Virus record (IMG/VR): IMGVR_UViG_3300010883_000417
Location: 1 to 25,149 of that record
Direction: 5' to 3' (one strand)
Source of the DNA: a virus
Length of the DNA: 25,149 nucleotides
Shown: piece after piece, positions 1 through 7,155 of the stretch
How the letters are laid out: every line of letters starts with the position of its first letter
Numbering within the stretch: the first letter of the stretch is position 1
Program-made: the position numbers and the translations under genes
The notes under the pieces: model-generated
The model's input: the letters and a program-made list of their open reading frames with translations, nothing else
Told to the model about the DNA's origin: nothing
Database searches by the model: none

Positions 1-350
1 AACCAAATTATACCTGTACGCTGTATTTTAATACCTTTAGACTCTTCTAACGCTTTAGCATAAGAAGCTAACTGAAGATCAAATGATTTATGTACACTGT
101 TTGATGTCTTAATGTCAAGTAACCAAACTTCTCCGTTCATCTTAACTACTAAGTCAGCTGTTCCTGCATACTTATGTTCGTCCGACCAAACAAAGTCTTC
201 AGCAGATATAAGTTCTGGTTTATGAGTTCTCCAAAAGTCAGCAAACTTTAATATCATCTCCCATACTATTTGAGAGTATTTAGCATTACCGTAATCATCC
301 ATCCAGGAGACTTCATTCCCTAAGACCAGCTTCTCAGCTGCTTCATGCAC
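1..350 (-). CDS. PD-(D/E)XK (RecB/MGME1-like) exonuclease, C-terminal catalytic part, cut by window edge
   Basis: Reading on from the neighbouring N-terminal piece in a shifted frame gives an open frame that leaves the window at base 1. It starts VHEAAEKLVLG, then has WSDEHKYAGTADLVVK, EVWLLDIKTS and FDLQLASYAKALEE. These match the PD-(D/E)XK nuclease core: the GTxVHE helix, the catalytic D of GTAD, the D-x-K of LDIKTS, and the QLxxY motif of RecB/Cas4/MGME1-type exonucleases. Such enzymes in T4-like phages process single-stranded DNA ends during replication and recombination (family knowledge). This frame has no good start of its own, the first Met being at 300-302 after the first motif. It is therefore best read as the second half of the 343-594 gene, separated by a frameshift near 349-351. 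The family call is firm; whether the protein is made is uncertain. Confidence 0.8.
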   Translation of the reverse strand, partial: MHEAAEKLVLGNEVSWMDDYGNAKYSQIVWEMILKFADFWRTHKPELISAEDFVWSDEHKYAGTADLVVKMNGEVWLLDIKTSNSVHKSFDLQLASYAKALEESKGIKIQRTGIIW

Positions 351-594
351 CTGTACCTTGCTTACCTGCTCTGCGCATAATGAGATCAGCGTTATGCCCA
401 ACATCCTTCATCCATGATTCGAAGAACTTATTTTTGGGCATATATTGGAGTATTGTAGTTACGGACGGGTAAAATACTCCTTCGCCTCTCTTATAGACTC
501 TGCGGTCTAAAAAATTAATTTGCTTTAAGTCTGGATTAAAATCTAATCTTTTCTTCTCGTTTTGTTCGAGAATGTTCATACCTTGTTTAATCAT
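343..594 (-). CDS. PD-(D/E)XK exonuclease, N-terminal part (frameshifted)
   Basis: This 83-residue frame contains YPSVTTILQYMP and WMKDVG...ADLIMRRAGKQGT, typical of the N-terminus of phage MGME1/RecB-like exonucleases, where a RRAxxRGTxVHxxxE helix follows. The frame stops right after GKQGTGA, while VHEAAE continues in another frame. Adding one GT dinucleotide to the GGTG at 348-351 would restore QGTGVHEAAE, the exact family spacing. Removing one G gives QGTVHEAAE. Its ATG overlaps the primase stop by four bases (ATGA), so the two are translationally coupled and transcribed from the promoter at 1540-1568. It could be an assembly indel, a true pseudogene or recoding. The truncated product has no catalytic residues. 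Confidence 0.75.
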   Translation of the reverse strand: MIKQGMNILEQNEKKRLDFNPDLKQINFLDRRVYKRGEGVFYPSVTTILQYMPKNKFFESWMKDVGHNADLIMRRAGKQGTGA

Positions 595-1514
595 AGGTTG
601 AGTTTGTGCATCATTATCCCAGGTAGGTCTAACTCTTCTGCTGTTTGAATATGTTCGGTAAAAGCCCTGAAGCCCATTTCAGATGGATCTTTATCTGGTA
701 AGTCTACTAGAAAGACTCTTTTACCTTGGTTTAAAAATTTCTCTCCTATTTCGAGAGCTCTATCACGTGCATCAGTATCCAGTGCTACGTATATATCTTT
801 TACTTTACTAGTAATTATTTTCTTATAAAGTGAGGTTGAAATACTTTTTCCAAGTATAGGAACTGCGTTTCTTCTAATAGACATAGCATCGAATACGCCC
901 TCACATAGTATAATAGGTTGGTTCCAGTTAATTAAGTTTTCAAAAAATATTATGTCTTTGGAAGTTTCGGGGTTTTTGTACTTAAAATAATTTCCATCAT
1001 ATGTTCTTGCAACAAAAAAGTTGAGTTGATTGGATTCAGAATAACTTGGGATAATAACTCGTCCTCCATATGCACCAGTTGTTGCGTATCCAACGCCATA
1101 TTTAATAAAATCATTATCGTTAAGTCCTCGTTCATATAGGTATTTTTTAACCATATTAGCTACATAAGATTCTGATGATGCTAAATATAGAGGTTGAAAT
1201 TCTTTGGGTATCTCTACTATAGATAGTCCAGTGTACTCTTTATAAGAACCTTTCGGTAAGTACTTAAGTATTTCGGATGCTTTATCTTTTGGAGTATTTA
1301 ATTGCTTGAGTAGGGACCTTATAGACTGTCCCCTAGTTTGACATACCCAACATTCCCAGAAGTTTTTACCTTCTTCGGTTGTGTGCATATTGATCTCTAG
1401 TTTAGGTTTGCGATGATTGCAAAAGGGGCAATGAAAAGCATAGTTATCTCTTGCTCTCTTATTACTCTTACCTAAAATATTCTCAATGGATCCTAAAAGG
1501 AAAGTATAATCCAT
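591..1514 (-). CDS. DNA primase (DnaG/T4 gp61-like, zinc-binding plus TOPRIM)
   Basis: This primase would synthesise RNA primers for lagging-strand replication beside the phage helicase. The 307 residues show an N-terminal CHC2-type zinc ribbon (H28, C29-x2-C32, then C55-x2-C58 in FWECWVCQTRG). A TOPRIM domain follows, with E204-G205 in ILCEGVFDA, the ALDTDARD motif (D245, D247) and LPDKDPSE at 271-278. All metal-binding residues look intact. The length suits a compact phage primase without a helicase domain. The start at 1514 is supported by the promoter at 1540-1568, 25 bases upstream; the ATG has no Shine-Dalgarno sequence. It is followed by the exonuclease with a four-base overlap, making a replication/recombination pair. 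Confidence 0.88.
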   Translation of the reverse strand: MDYTFLLGSIENILGKSNKRARDNYAFHCPFCNHRKPKLEINMHTTEEGKNFWECWVCQTRGQSIRSLLKQLNTPKDKASEILKYLPKGSYKEYTGLSIVEIPKEFQPLYLASSESYVANMVKKYLYERGLNDNDFIKYGVGYATTGAYGGRVIIPSYSESNQLNFFVARTYDGNYFKYKNPETSKDIIFFENLINWNQPIILCEGVFDAMSIRRNAVPILGKSISTSLYKKIITSKVKDIYVALDTDARDRALEIGEKFLNQGKRVFLVDLPDKDPSEMGFRAFTEHIQTAEELDLPGIMMHKLNL

Positions 1515-1539
1515 AAAACCAGTCCGTTTCTTAATTAAT

Positions 1540-1568
1540 AAGATAAGAACTTTTTACTTAATAACCAA
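1540..1568 (-). promoter_or_regulatory. promoter TTG-N20-TATCTT for primase operon
   Basis: On the minus strand TTG (1568-1566) is followed by exactly 20 bases and TATCTT (1545-1540). It begins one base after the stop codon of the upstream gene. The spacer and boxes are almost identical to the plus-strand promoter at 23223-23251 (TTGGTwATTAA...AAAAAGTTCTTATmTTAT). It resembles the Bacteroidota -33 TTTG / -7 TAnnTTTG promoter. Confidence 0.8.
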
Positions 1569-1569
1569 C

Positions 1570-1764
1570 TTAGTCTTTAGAAACTATTTCGTTAATAGCA
1601 GAGGCAACTGATTTTCTTATCAGTTCTTGATTACCTGTGTCTAAATATTCTTCTAGTTTAGAAGTAATTGCTTCAGTTAACTTATCAATGTCTGAAGAAG
1701 TAAATTCTAATTGAGTTTTTTCAATTACTTCTTTATTTTCTAATATGATTTTAGATAGTTTCAT
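1570..1764 (-). CDS. small protein with MKLSKIILE leader (possible capsid-targeting sequence)
   Basis: The 64-residue, mostly helical, acidic protein is not recognised by family. Its first nine residues, MKLSKIILE, match those of the next gene upstream (MKLSQIILE), while the rest of the two proteins differ. The pattern M-K-x-x-x-x-I-x-E resembles the T4 capsid-targeting sequence (MKTYQEFIAE), which is removed by the prohead protease from internal head proteins. By inference this could be an injected or internal head protein. It could also be an ordinary amphipathic start. Its ATG overlaps the stop of the upstream gene by four bases. Confidence 0.7.
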   Translation of the reverse strand: MKLSKIILENKEVIEKTQLEFTSSDIDKLTEAITSKLEEYLDTGNQELIRKSVASAINEIVSKD

Positions 1765-2078
1765 ATTTCAAATTCAAATTTAATGTCAGGGTACACTCGA
1801 CGATCATCGTCAGTTTCCGCAAAATTCATACCGCCAGTAACCTCGTAGTCTTTAGCCTCTAGGTAATTTCTCATATTTTGATACTCTGATGGTAGTAATT
1901 GGTCTGGGGTTATAATAGTAACTTTTCCCATAGCTTTATCACCATTAGAGTGTTGTATAATTGAAACTCGAATATCATCACGGTTGTATACGTCTTTCAT
2001 CTCATTTTCAATTTCTTGAGATTTAGCTGTAAACTTGCTCCAGTGATCGTCTTCTAATATAATTTGACTTAATTTCAT
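1761..2078 (-). CDS. small protein with MKLSQIILE leader (possible capsid-targeting sequence)
   Basis: The 105 residues begin MKLSQIILED, matching eight of nine positions of its downstream neighbour's leader. The body is charged and looks alpha/beta (WSKFTAKSQEIENEMKDVYN, then IRVSIIQHSNGDKAMGKVTI). Two clusters of acidic residues occur near the end (ETDDDRR). I do not recognise the family. The shared leader suggests common targeting, possibly into the prohead as with T4 internal proteins, but this is inference. It sits in an overlapping four-gene unit (2493 to 1570) that starts at the promoter 2503-2531. Confidence 0.72.
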   Translation of the reverse strand: MKLSQIILEDDHWSKFTAKSQEIENEMKDVYNRDDIRVSIIQHSNGDKAMGKVTIITPDQLLPSEYQNMRNYLEAKDYEVTGGMNFAETDDDRRVYPDIKFEFEI

Positions 2079-2212
2079 TTTCCTTGTCCTCTATAAGCTT
2101 TCTGATAGTGTTTACTATTTTTCAGCTTTGATGTTTTAGACTTAGCATGTATGCCTGGTCTCTTTTTTTTAGTGCCACCTGCGTAGCTACCTAAAGTTAA
2201 TCCTTGTGCCAT
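2075..2212 (-). CDS. 45-residue lysine/glycine-rich basic protein
   Basis: This short frame reads MAQGLTLGSYAGGTKKKRPG, then IHAKSKTSKLKNSKHYQKAY and RGQGK. It is strongly basic and has no acidic residues. The start overlaps the end of the 2197-2493 gene by 16 bases, and its TGA overlaps the ATG of the next gene as ATGA, which supports real translational coupling. A tail like KNSKHYQKAYRGQG recurs in small phage proteins as far as I recall. Its function is unknown; nucleic-acid binding is possible from charge alone. Confidence 0.72.
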   Translation of the reverse strand: MAQGLTLGSYAGGTKKKRPGIHAKSKTSKLKNSKHYQKAYRGQGK

Positions 2213-2493
2213 ATCTTAATAACTAAATCACCAGTTCCTTTTATTAAACGATGATATGTCTCTTTGGGTATAAATAGTTTGTTTTCTGATAATCCTTGTG
2301 GTAACTCATTATCTAATTGAAATAACCAATCTGTATGATGTGTAGCTTGAACTATTCGATCTTCTCTATCTCTATGCCATACAAATTCAAATGAAGGAGT
2401 ATCTTGAGAGAACTCTCTTAAGGTATAGTCGTCTATAATATGTTCGTTATATGGTAACATTGTTGCACTTTGGGCACTTATAGTAAGGTCCAT
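2197..2493 (-). CDS. conserved hypothetical protein, possibly cupin-like
   Basis: The 98-residue protein has a beta-rich centre with FVWHRDREDRIVQ, WLFQLDNELP, LFIPKETYHRLIKGTGDLVI and a final IKIWHKD. The spacing of HxD...R, IPxxxxH and the last His resembles a single-domain cupin barrel with a metal site, but I cannot confirm this. The promoter 2503-2531 ends nine bases before the ATG, so the mRNA would be leaderless or nearly so. It is the first gene of the four-gene overlapping unit running down to 1570. Confidence 0.72.
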   Translation of the reverse strand: MDLTISAQSATMLPYNEHIIDDYTLREFSQDTPSFEFVWHRDREDRIVQATHHTDWLFQLDNELPQGLSENKLFIPKETYHRLIKGTGDLVIKIWHKD

Positions 2494-2502
2494 TCTGTAT
2501 AG

Positions 2503-2531
2503 AAGATACGAAAATTAATGCAATGCTACAA
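2503..2531 (-). promoter_or_regulatory. promoter TTG-N20-TATCTT for 2493-1570 unit
   Basis: TTG (2531-2529), exactly 20 bases ending TTTTCG, then TATCTT (2508-2503) on the minus strand. Only nine bases separate the -7 box from the ATG at 2493, implying a very short or absent leader. Confidence 0.75.
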
Positions 2532-2548
2532 GCTTTACAGAGAGTCAT

Positions 2549-3337
2549 CTACCAGTACCCGGAGAAGTTTTGTGAGCCTCCTAAAGATTTCCAGTAGCGG
2601 CCAATATTACAGGACCAATACCCTGCTTTTGTTTTATCTTTTTTAGCAGCACATTTATGTCTTGCTGCAAATGATGCTCTTGCACCTTTCTGTTTAAACT
2701 TAACTGATAGGTTAGTATCCCCAAAAGAAACTTTCTTTACATTTCCTTTATCAGATTTTACATAAACGTAGAACTTTTTAGAACCTCCACGCTTAGGTTT
2801 GTTGAGAGCAACTTTCTTACCTTGGTACTCTAATTCATTCATATAGTCTACAGAAGCTTTTAACATCTCAAATCCATTATAGTCAAATGATTCGTTTTGG
2901 ACTGTTACAGCTTTTCTAAAGTTTTCCATATTCATAGTACCGCCAATTGATTCAACTAGCTCTTTGATTAAGTCGTAGTCAATCATTTCATCAATAGAAG
3001 CAGCTTCATCAATAGTATCTTCATTTTCAATCATATTATCAATCATACACCCGATTTCGAAAAGAGGATTGGCTTTACCTGAAGACATCATAGGTAGATC
3101 TAAAGGAACTTTCATTCCATTGTAATCCCCATACTCTCCTATATCTGTTGTTTCTAACAGTTTTTCATCTTCTTCGTTTAACGTAATATACCCGTCTCTC
3201 CAAGCGTCTCTTGCTTCAGCAAATAATTGTATAAAGGCATCAGAGTTATAGCGGTAGACATTCTCATGTAAAGAGAGATCATTGTCTACATGGTACTGTA
3301 GTGATGGGTATCCGATAAGTTCTTTTATTCTAATCAT
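2549..3337 (-). CDS. phage protein with C-terminal RHKC...YWSC domain, probable virion protein
   Basis: The 262 residues have an acidic, helical N-terminal two thirds (about 1-170). The C-terminal domain is compact and basic: KKFYVYVKSDKGNVKKVSFG, then ASFAARHKCAAKKD and AGYWSCNIGRYW. I recall this C-terminal module (FxARHxC...YWSC, with VKKVxFGD before it) from many large-phage structural or prohead-associated proteins. The two Cys and the His could bind zinc. The start overlaps the end of the GIY-YIG-like gene by eight bases, so it follows that gene in one transcript. Its exact role is unknown. Confidence 0.75.
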   Translation of the reverse strand: MIRIKELIGYPSLQYHVDNDLSLHENVYRYNSDAFIQLFAEARDAWRDGYITLNEEDEKLLETTDIGEYGDYNGMKVPLDLPMMSSGKANPLFEIGCMIDNMIENEDTIDEAASIDEMIDYDLIKELVESIGGTMNMENFRKAVTVQNESFDYNGFEMLKASVDYMNELEYQGKKVALNKPKRGGSKKFYVYVKSDKGNVKKVSFGDTNLSVKFKQKGARASFAARHKCAAKKDKTKAGYWSCNIGRYWKSLGGSQNFSGYW

Positions 3338-3824
3338 TGTTAAAGTCTTTTCTATAAAATTTACCTAGTATGTTATCGTTGATGTATTGATGACTATAAG
3401 TCTCAAGTACGTCATTAATAAATAGGTGTTTGCACTCATAATATGTTAGAAGCTTCTTATTTGGAACTAAATCTAATATTTTCTTTTCAAAATCAGCTCT
3501 TAAGTCGTTTGAATCTTTTACTAGCTGCTTGATCTTTGGATGGGAACCGTAATAGTCCTTCCAATCAGATTCAGTTATTACTTTCTGCTTAAGTGGGGTA
3601 CGTCCTCCGATACCTTTTGCTTTTCTTTCTTCTTTAAGAGCTTCTAATGCTCTTTTTCCTAACCTCTTATTTCTTTCGAATCGCAATACTTTCTTTCCAA
3701 GATACTTAAGACCTGAGGGTTTATGAAAAACCTCATATATAAATCCGTAAGTACCTTCTGGGAAGTCTGATATATCGTTGAAGTATCTACCTTGGTATGT
3801 CCAGGTAGGGTTCGTCATTTCCAT
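3330..3824 (-). CDS. GIY-YIG-like putative endonuclease
   Basis: The 164 residues carry GFIYEVFHKPSGLKYLGKK (about 27-45), which fits the GIY...YIG strand pair. A basic helix with conserved Arg and Lys follows, then WKDYYGS (88-94), FEKKIL and YYECKHLF with a candidate catalytic Glu at 130. The order matches putative GIY-YIG endonucleases found free-standing in T4-like phages. Metal-dependent DNA cleavage is family knowledge; whether it is a homing nuclease or a repair enzyme cannot be told. It lies 18 bases downstream of the large fibre gene and probably shares its transcript. Confidence 0.7.
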   Translation of the reverse strand: MEMTNPTWTYQGRYFNDISDFPEGTYGFIYEVFHKPSGLKYLGKKVLRFERNKRLGKRALEALKEERKAKGIGGRTPLKQKVITESDWKDYYGSHPKIKQLVKDSNDLRADFEKKILDLVPNKKLLTYYECKHLFINDVLETYSHQYINDNILGKFYRKDFNND

Positions 3825-3842
3825 ATATATTAGTTTCTGTCG

Positions 3843-5447
3843 CTAGAGCTCTGACTTCAGCTCATCTATTTGTAACTGCTGCTCTTTAATAGCATTTATT
3901 AATAACGCGACGATTTTATCATAACGTACTGCTTTGTAGCCATCTTGTCTGTTAACTACTAATTCTGGCAGCACTTTTTCGATCTCTTGAGCAATAACAC
4001 CAATATCGTGACCGCTATGCTCAGAAAGACTATTCCAATCAAATTCATATCCTTCGATTTGTTTTACTTTATCTACTGCACCTTCTATAGGAGTAACATT
4101 ATCCTTTAATCTCTGATCAGAAGTATGAAATGCAGTTATATCCCCAGAAACAGTTATTGATCCTGTAACTTGAACTGATGGTGCATCTAGTTTGATTAAA
4201 CTACCAGATATATTAGCTGTTACTGAGCCATCAGTTTCAGTGATGAGGCTATTAAAGCCAGCTGAGCCAGATATAGATTTCATTCCTAAACCTAATTCGT
4301 ATCCTGAGTTATAAATTTCAGACCAGTATTGAGCTGTTCCTCCTACAGAGTAGCATTTCCTCATTGAGAGCCTATTATCAAATGCCCTACTTCCTGTTGT
4401 ATTGTACGCCCATATGCGCATACCATTCCAATCTGGTGTAATTGAATCTACGTTTTTATAATCTAAAAAGTACTTCGATCCGTAACCTGATGGTGAGACA
4501 ACCTCGTTAGAGGGGGCTGGGATCTTAATTGTAAAGTTACTTCCTGACTGAGATGAAGAACCCGTTATTGATGAACTTCCTAACAGCTTTAAACTTCCAG
4601 TAAAAGAATGAGTATCATCTGCTGTATCTCCAAACTTAGTTGATCCTGATTCTAAAATTACTGATGAAGTTATATACTCTGTGTTAAACTCCTGTGCAGT
4701 TAATGTACCGGTAACTGTTAAATTACCATTTAAAGTATCCGTAGTATTTAGTAAATAAGCACCTGATACAGAGTTCAATCCATCTACTATGGTGTTTATA
4801 CTAGTTATTGAAGATTCATTTGTTGTAACTCTAGATGTTATAGATGATGAAGTTGCTGTATTAGTAGCAATATCAATAGCAAGTGAAGAGCTTAAAGATG
4901 TTGATGATCCTGATATATCTGTTGCTATTTGGGCTGAGCTAGATAATACTCCGTTAGTAGAGAGAAGGGATCCTGTTATACCATTTGAAACTCTAACACT
5001 GCCTGTAAAGGTATGTGTATCGTCAGGTGTGTTTCCGAATAGAGATGATCCAGAATCAAATAGAATAGAAGAACTTACTAATTCTGATTTAAATTCCTGT
5101 GCTGTTACTGTTCCTAGTATTACTAGATCTCCTGATAATTGTCCTGATCCTGAAATTGATAAGTGGTTATTATCGTAATCAAATTGAAAATTACTAGACC
5201 CGGTTAAGAACGAGGAGGATATATTACTAGAGCCAGATTTTATTTGTATCTGATAGTTATTTCCGATTGCTTGCGGAAAGTATATATCTGTACCGCTATT
5301 TAGAGATTTACTTTGAAATAAAGTTACTCCATATGGTCTTGCTGGTTCACCAATATAGGATGAGCTAAAAAAGAATTCTTTAAAATTCTGATCTAATTCT
5401 ATGTGTGTAAGCGGACTTCCTTTTGTCTCTCTAAACGTTATAGCCAT
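3843..5447 (-). CDS. tail fibre protein with C-terminal S74 intramolecular chaperone
   Basis: The 534-residue Ser/Gly/Thr-rich protein starts MAITFRETKGSPLTHIELD, an N-terminus also seen in the neighbouring split fibre gene, so probably the virion-attachment end. Two copies of a roughly 40-residue beta unit (TAQEF...SGS..FG.T.DDTH.FTGS) lie at about 111-151 and 246-286. From about 440 comes a peptidase S74 domain (SDQRLKDNV, GYEFDWN, GHDIGVIAQEIEKVLPE, then a helix ending QLQIDELKSEL). In this family the C-terminal domain trimerises, folds the beta-helical shaft and then cuts itself off at the Ser of SDxRLKxN. Host recognition is inferred. One base separates it from the preceding fibre gene. 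Confidence 0.88.
   Translation of the reverse strand: MAITFRETKGSPLTHIELDQNFKEFFFSSSYIGEPARPYGVTLFQSKSLNSGTDIYFPQAIGNNYQIQIKSGSSNISSSFLTGSSNFQFDYDNNHLSISGSGQLSGDLVILGTVTAQEFKSELVSSSILFDSGSSLFGNTPDDTHTFTGSVRVSNGITGSLLSTNGVLSSSAQIATDISGSSTSLSSSLAIDIATNTATSSSITSRVTTNESSITSINTIVDGLNSVSGAYLLNTTDTLNGNLTVTGTLTAQEFNTEYITSSVILESGSTKFGDTADDTHSFTGSLKLLGSSSITGSSSQSGSNFTIKIPAPSNEVVSPSGYGSKYFLDYKNVDSITPDWNGMRIWAYNTTGSRAFDNRLSMRKCYSVGGTAQYWSEIYNSGYELGLGMKSISGSAGFNSLITETDGSVTANISGSLIKLDAPSVQVTGSITVSGDITAFHTSDQRLKDNVTPIEGAVDKVKQIEGYEFDWNSLSEHSGHDIGVIAQEIEKVLPELVVNRQDGYKAVRYDKIVALLINAIKEQQLQIDELKSEL
4590..5117 (-). repeat. two copies of a ~40-residue fibre repeat
   Basis: The repeats lie at about 4995-5117 and 4590-4712 within the fibre gene. 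Both encode GT(V/L)TAQEF, then SSxIL(F/E), SGSxxFG and TxDDTHxFTGS. They are similar in protein but clearly diverged. They probably form successive shaft segments of the trimeric fibre and offer a recombination point for fibre exchange. Confidence 0.7.
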
Positions 5448-5448
5448 T

Positions 5449-5922
5449 TTACTTATCTTCTAATTGAGAAATTCTTTTCTCTAAATCGTTTATTATACTC
5501 TTATGTTCCTTTATGGTTTCAATTAATAATGGAACCAGACCACCGTAGTCTACATTAAGATAGCCTTTATTATCTTCTGAGACAACTTCTGGAAGGACTT
5601 TTTGTACTTGCTGTGCAATTACTCCTATTCTTCTTTCTTCTTTTTCCTTCCAATTAAAGTAAACTCCATCAATAGCATCCAGTCTATCGGAGGCGTTATC
5701 TATAGTATAAATATTTTCTTTTAATCTTTCATCAGAAGCTTGTAGAACAGTTCCTGATGCTCTTATACTCCCTGAAACATCTAATGCGTAAGAGAGTGGT
5801 AGAGAAGACCCAGATTCATTTACCTTTATTCCCACACTCCCACTTTCATCTACAACTAATCCAGCTGCTGTTATAATTGTAGAAGATAGAAAAAGCTGCG
5901 ATACGTCTATTTTGACCTGCAT
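5449..5922 (-). CDS. second S74 tail-fibre, C-terminal part (frameshifted from 5846-6118)
   Basis: This 157-residue frame has a short beta segment (GLVVDESGSVGIKVNESGSS, YALDVSGSIRASG) and a complete S74 chaperone domain: ASDERLKENI, GVYFNWKEKE, RRIGVIAQQVQKVLPE and a C-terminal coiled coil ending EKRISQLEDK. It lacks the fibre N-terminus, which sits in the overlapping frame just upstream. The two frames are joined by a +1 shift; removing one T from the TTTT at 5910-5913 would link ...GLQDAGQ to IDVSQLFL. An internal ATG at 5922 could still allow the chaperone part to be made alone. Confidence 0.75.
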   Translation of the reverse strand: MQVKIDVSQLFLSSTIITAAGLVVDESGSVGIKVNESGSSLPLSYALDVSGSIRASGTVLQASDERLKENIYTIDNASDRLDAIDGVYFNWKEKEERRIGVIAQQVQKVLPEVVSEDNKGYLNVDYGGLVPLLIETIKEHKSIINDLEKRISQLEDK

Positions 5923-6118
5923 CCTGTAAACCCTTTATTAGTGAGTAAGACACAGAACCTGAATTTATAGGTACGTTCTGACTACTAGAATAATGAAGTT
6001 GTAAATTTTGTCCGTTTCCAGACAGAGAACTTGAATAGAAAAAAGAACCAAAATTCTTATCCATTTCTGAATAAGTTAATGCTTCATTTTTATTTGCTCT
6101 AAACGTTATTGTTGACAT
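5846..6118 (-). CDS. second S74 tail-fibre, N-terminal part (frameshifted)
   Basis: The 90-residue frame begins MSTITFRANKNEALTYSEMD, homologous to the N-terminus of the 534-residue fibre. It goes on with FFYSSSLSGNGQNLQLHYSS and SVSYSLIKGLQDAGQ. After that the reading becomes unlike a fibre (NRRIAAFSIFYNYNSSWISC), while the overlapping frame 5449-5922 carries the expected fibre sequence and S74 domain. The two are best seen as one fibre of roughly 225-230 residues broken by a single extra base, or as a recoded gene. The ATG overlaps the end of the 344-residue gene upstream by one base. Confidence 0.75.
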   Translation of the reverse strand: MSTITFRANKNEALTYSEMDKNFGSFFYSSSLSGNGQNLQLHYSSSQNVPINSGSVSYSLIKGLQDAGQNRRIAAFSIFYNYNSSWISCR

Positions 6119-7152
6119 TATATATCTATTTTAATTGCGAATGTCATATCAACATTCTCTGATTTTGGTATTGGCCTGTTTAACTTCCCTACTGCAATTA
6201 ATTCATTGCTTTCATTATATAGCCCGACAGCGGATATATACGGTCTGAATGTGCTACCTGAGATATTATCTCTAACGGTATTATTAGAACCGGTTAATGC
6301 TGATGGGTTAAAGGTGTGGTTTAGCTCAGTCTCTTTTACCGTACAGTGTATGTTATATGTATAAATAGGTTGTTTTGATTTCCAGGTAACTTTATGTCTT
6401 GAATATGTAGAATAATACCTAGCTAATACTTCGTCATTAAAAATCATTAAGCCTTGGTTATATATTACATCTCCTACGTATCTAGCAGGGAGTGTAAATA
6501 TGCTATCGGAACCTGATATTAATAACCTTCCTTCACCGTCGTCTATTATAGGAATATGTTGCATAGATCCTGTAGTAACATCCGTATATTCAACCGTTGA
6601 TTCATCAATATAGCTACTTTCACTAACTAAGTAATCTCCGGTATCAACTGGTTTTGAATTATACCAGTATTTTATATCTTCAAAAAAAAGATTTGCACCG
6701 GTATTTTCATCACTAACGTATGCGTCAGTACAGTACTTATCTACTGATTCAGTAAAATGCTCTATGTGTACTGTGCCTGGTTCTATTCCTGTTCCCATAA
6801 CATCTCTAGGTATCGATATAATACCAACTTCACTTGTTTCGTATCTAGATCTCGATAAACTTAAAGTAGTAGTAGGTGATATATTAAAGGACCCTGAGTA
6901 GGTTGTATACCCGTCAACAGAACCAGATGTATTGCTATAGAAGTTTTGGTGAGTACTATTGTATACTAATTTTTCATAACGGTTATTTCTATAGTCAGAT
7001 GGGTAGGGGTACCCTGGGGTTGAACCAGAGAAGCCTCTTAGGGTTTCTATACCATAGTCTGAAATGTAGCTTCCTGTTGCATACCAGTGTTTCTTAGCTA
7101 CATAGTCAGTTACGTATACATCCTGGCGATTTAATTTTTTGTATGCACCCAT
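6118..7152 (-). CDS. tail fibre/baseplate-associated structural protein (paralogue of next gene)
   Basis: The 344 residues begin MGAYKKLNRQDVYVTDYVAK. They contain an (I)SIPRDVMGTGIEPGTVHIEH segment around 118-138 and end with YISAVGLYNESNELIAVGKL, NRPIPKS and IKID. That C-terminal module is shared with the 7156-8178 gene (YITAVGLYNDNNDLLAVAKL). I recall this ending from virion proteins of large marine myoviruses. It is Tyr/Ser-rich and beta-dominated, with no enzyme motifs. Its place between the baseplate genes and the fibres suggests a fibre-connecting role, by inference only. Confidence 0.75.
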   Translation of the reverse strand: MGAYKKLNRQDVYVTDYVAKKHWYATGSYISDYGIETLRGFSGSTPGYPYPSDYRNNRYEKLVYNSTHQNFYSNTSGSVDGYTTYSGSFNISPTTTLSLSRSRYETSEVGIISIPRDVMGTGIEPGTVHIEHFTESVDKYCTDAYVSDENTGANLFFEDIKYWYNSKPVDTGDYLVSESSYIDESTVEYTDVTTGSMQHIPIIDDGEGRLLISGSDSIFTLPARYVGDVIYNQGLMIFNDEVLARYYSTYSRHKVTWKSKQPIYTYNIHCTVKETELNHTFNPSALTGSNNTVRDNISGSTFRPYISAVGLYNESNELIAVGKLNRPIPKSENVDMTFAIKIDI

Positions 7153-7155
7153 TCA

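Noticed and set aside
4789-5178. Plus-strand open frame opposite the fibre gene
   Set aside because: It mirrors the Ser-rich repeats of the fibre; no start signal and no motif.
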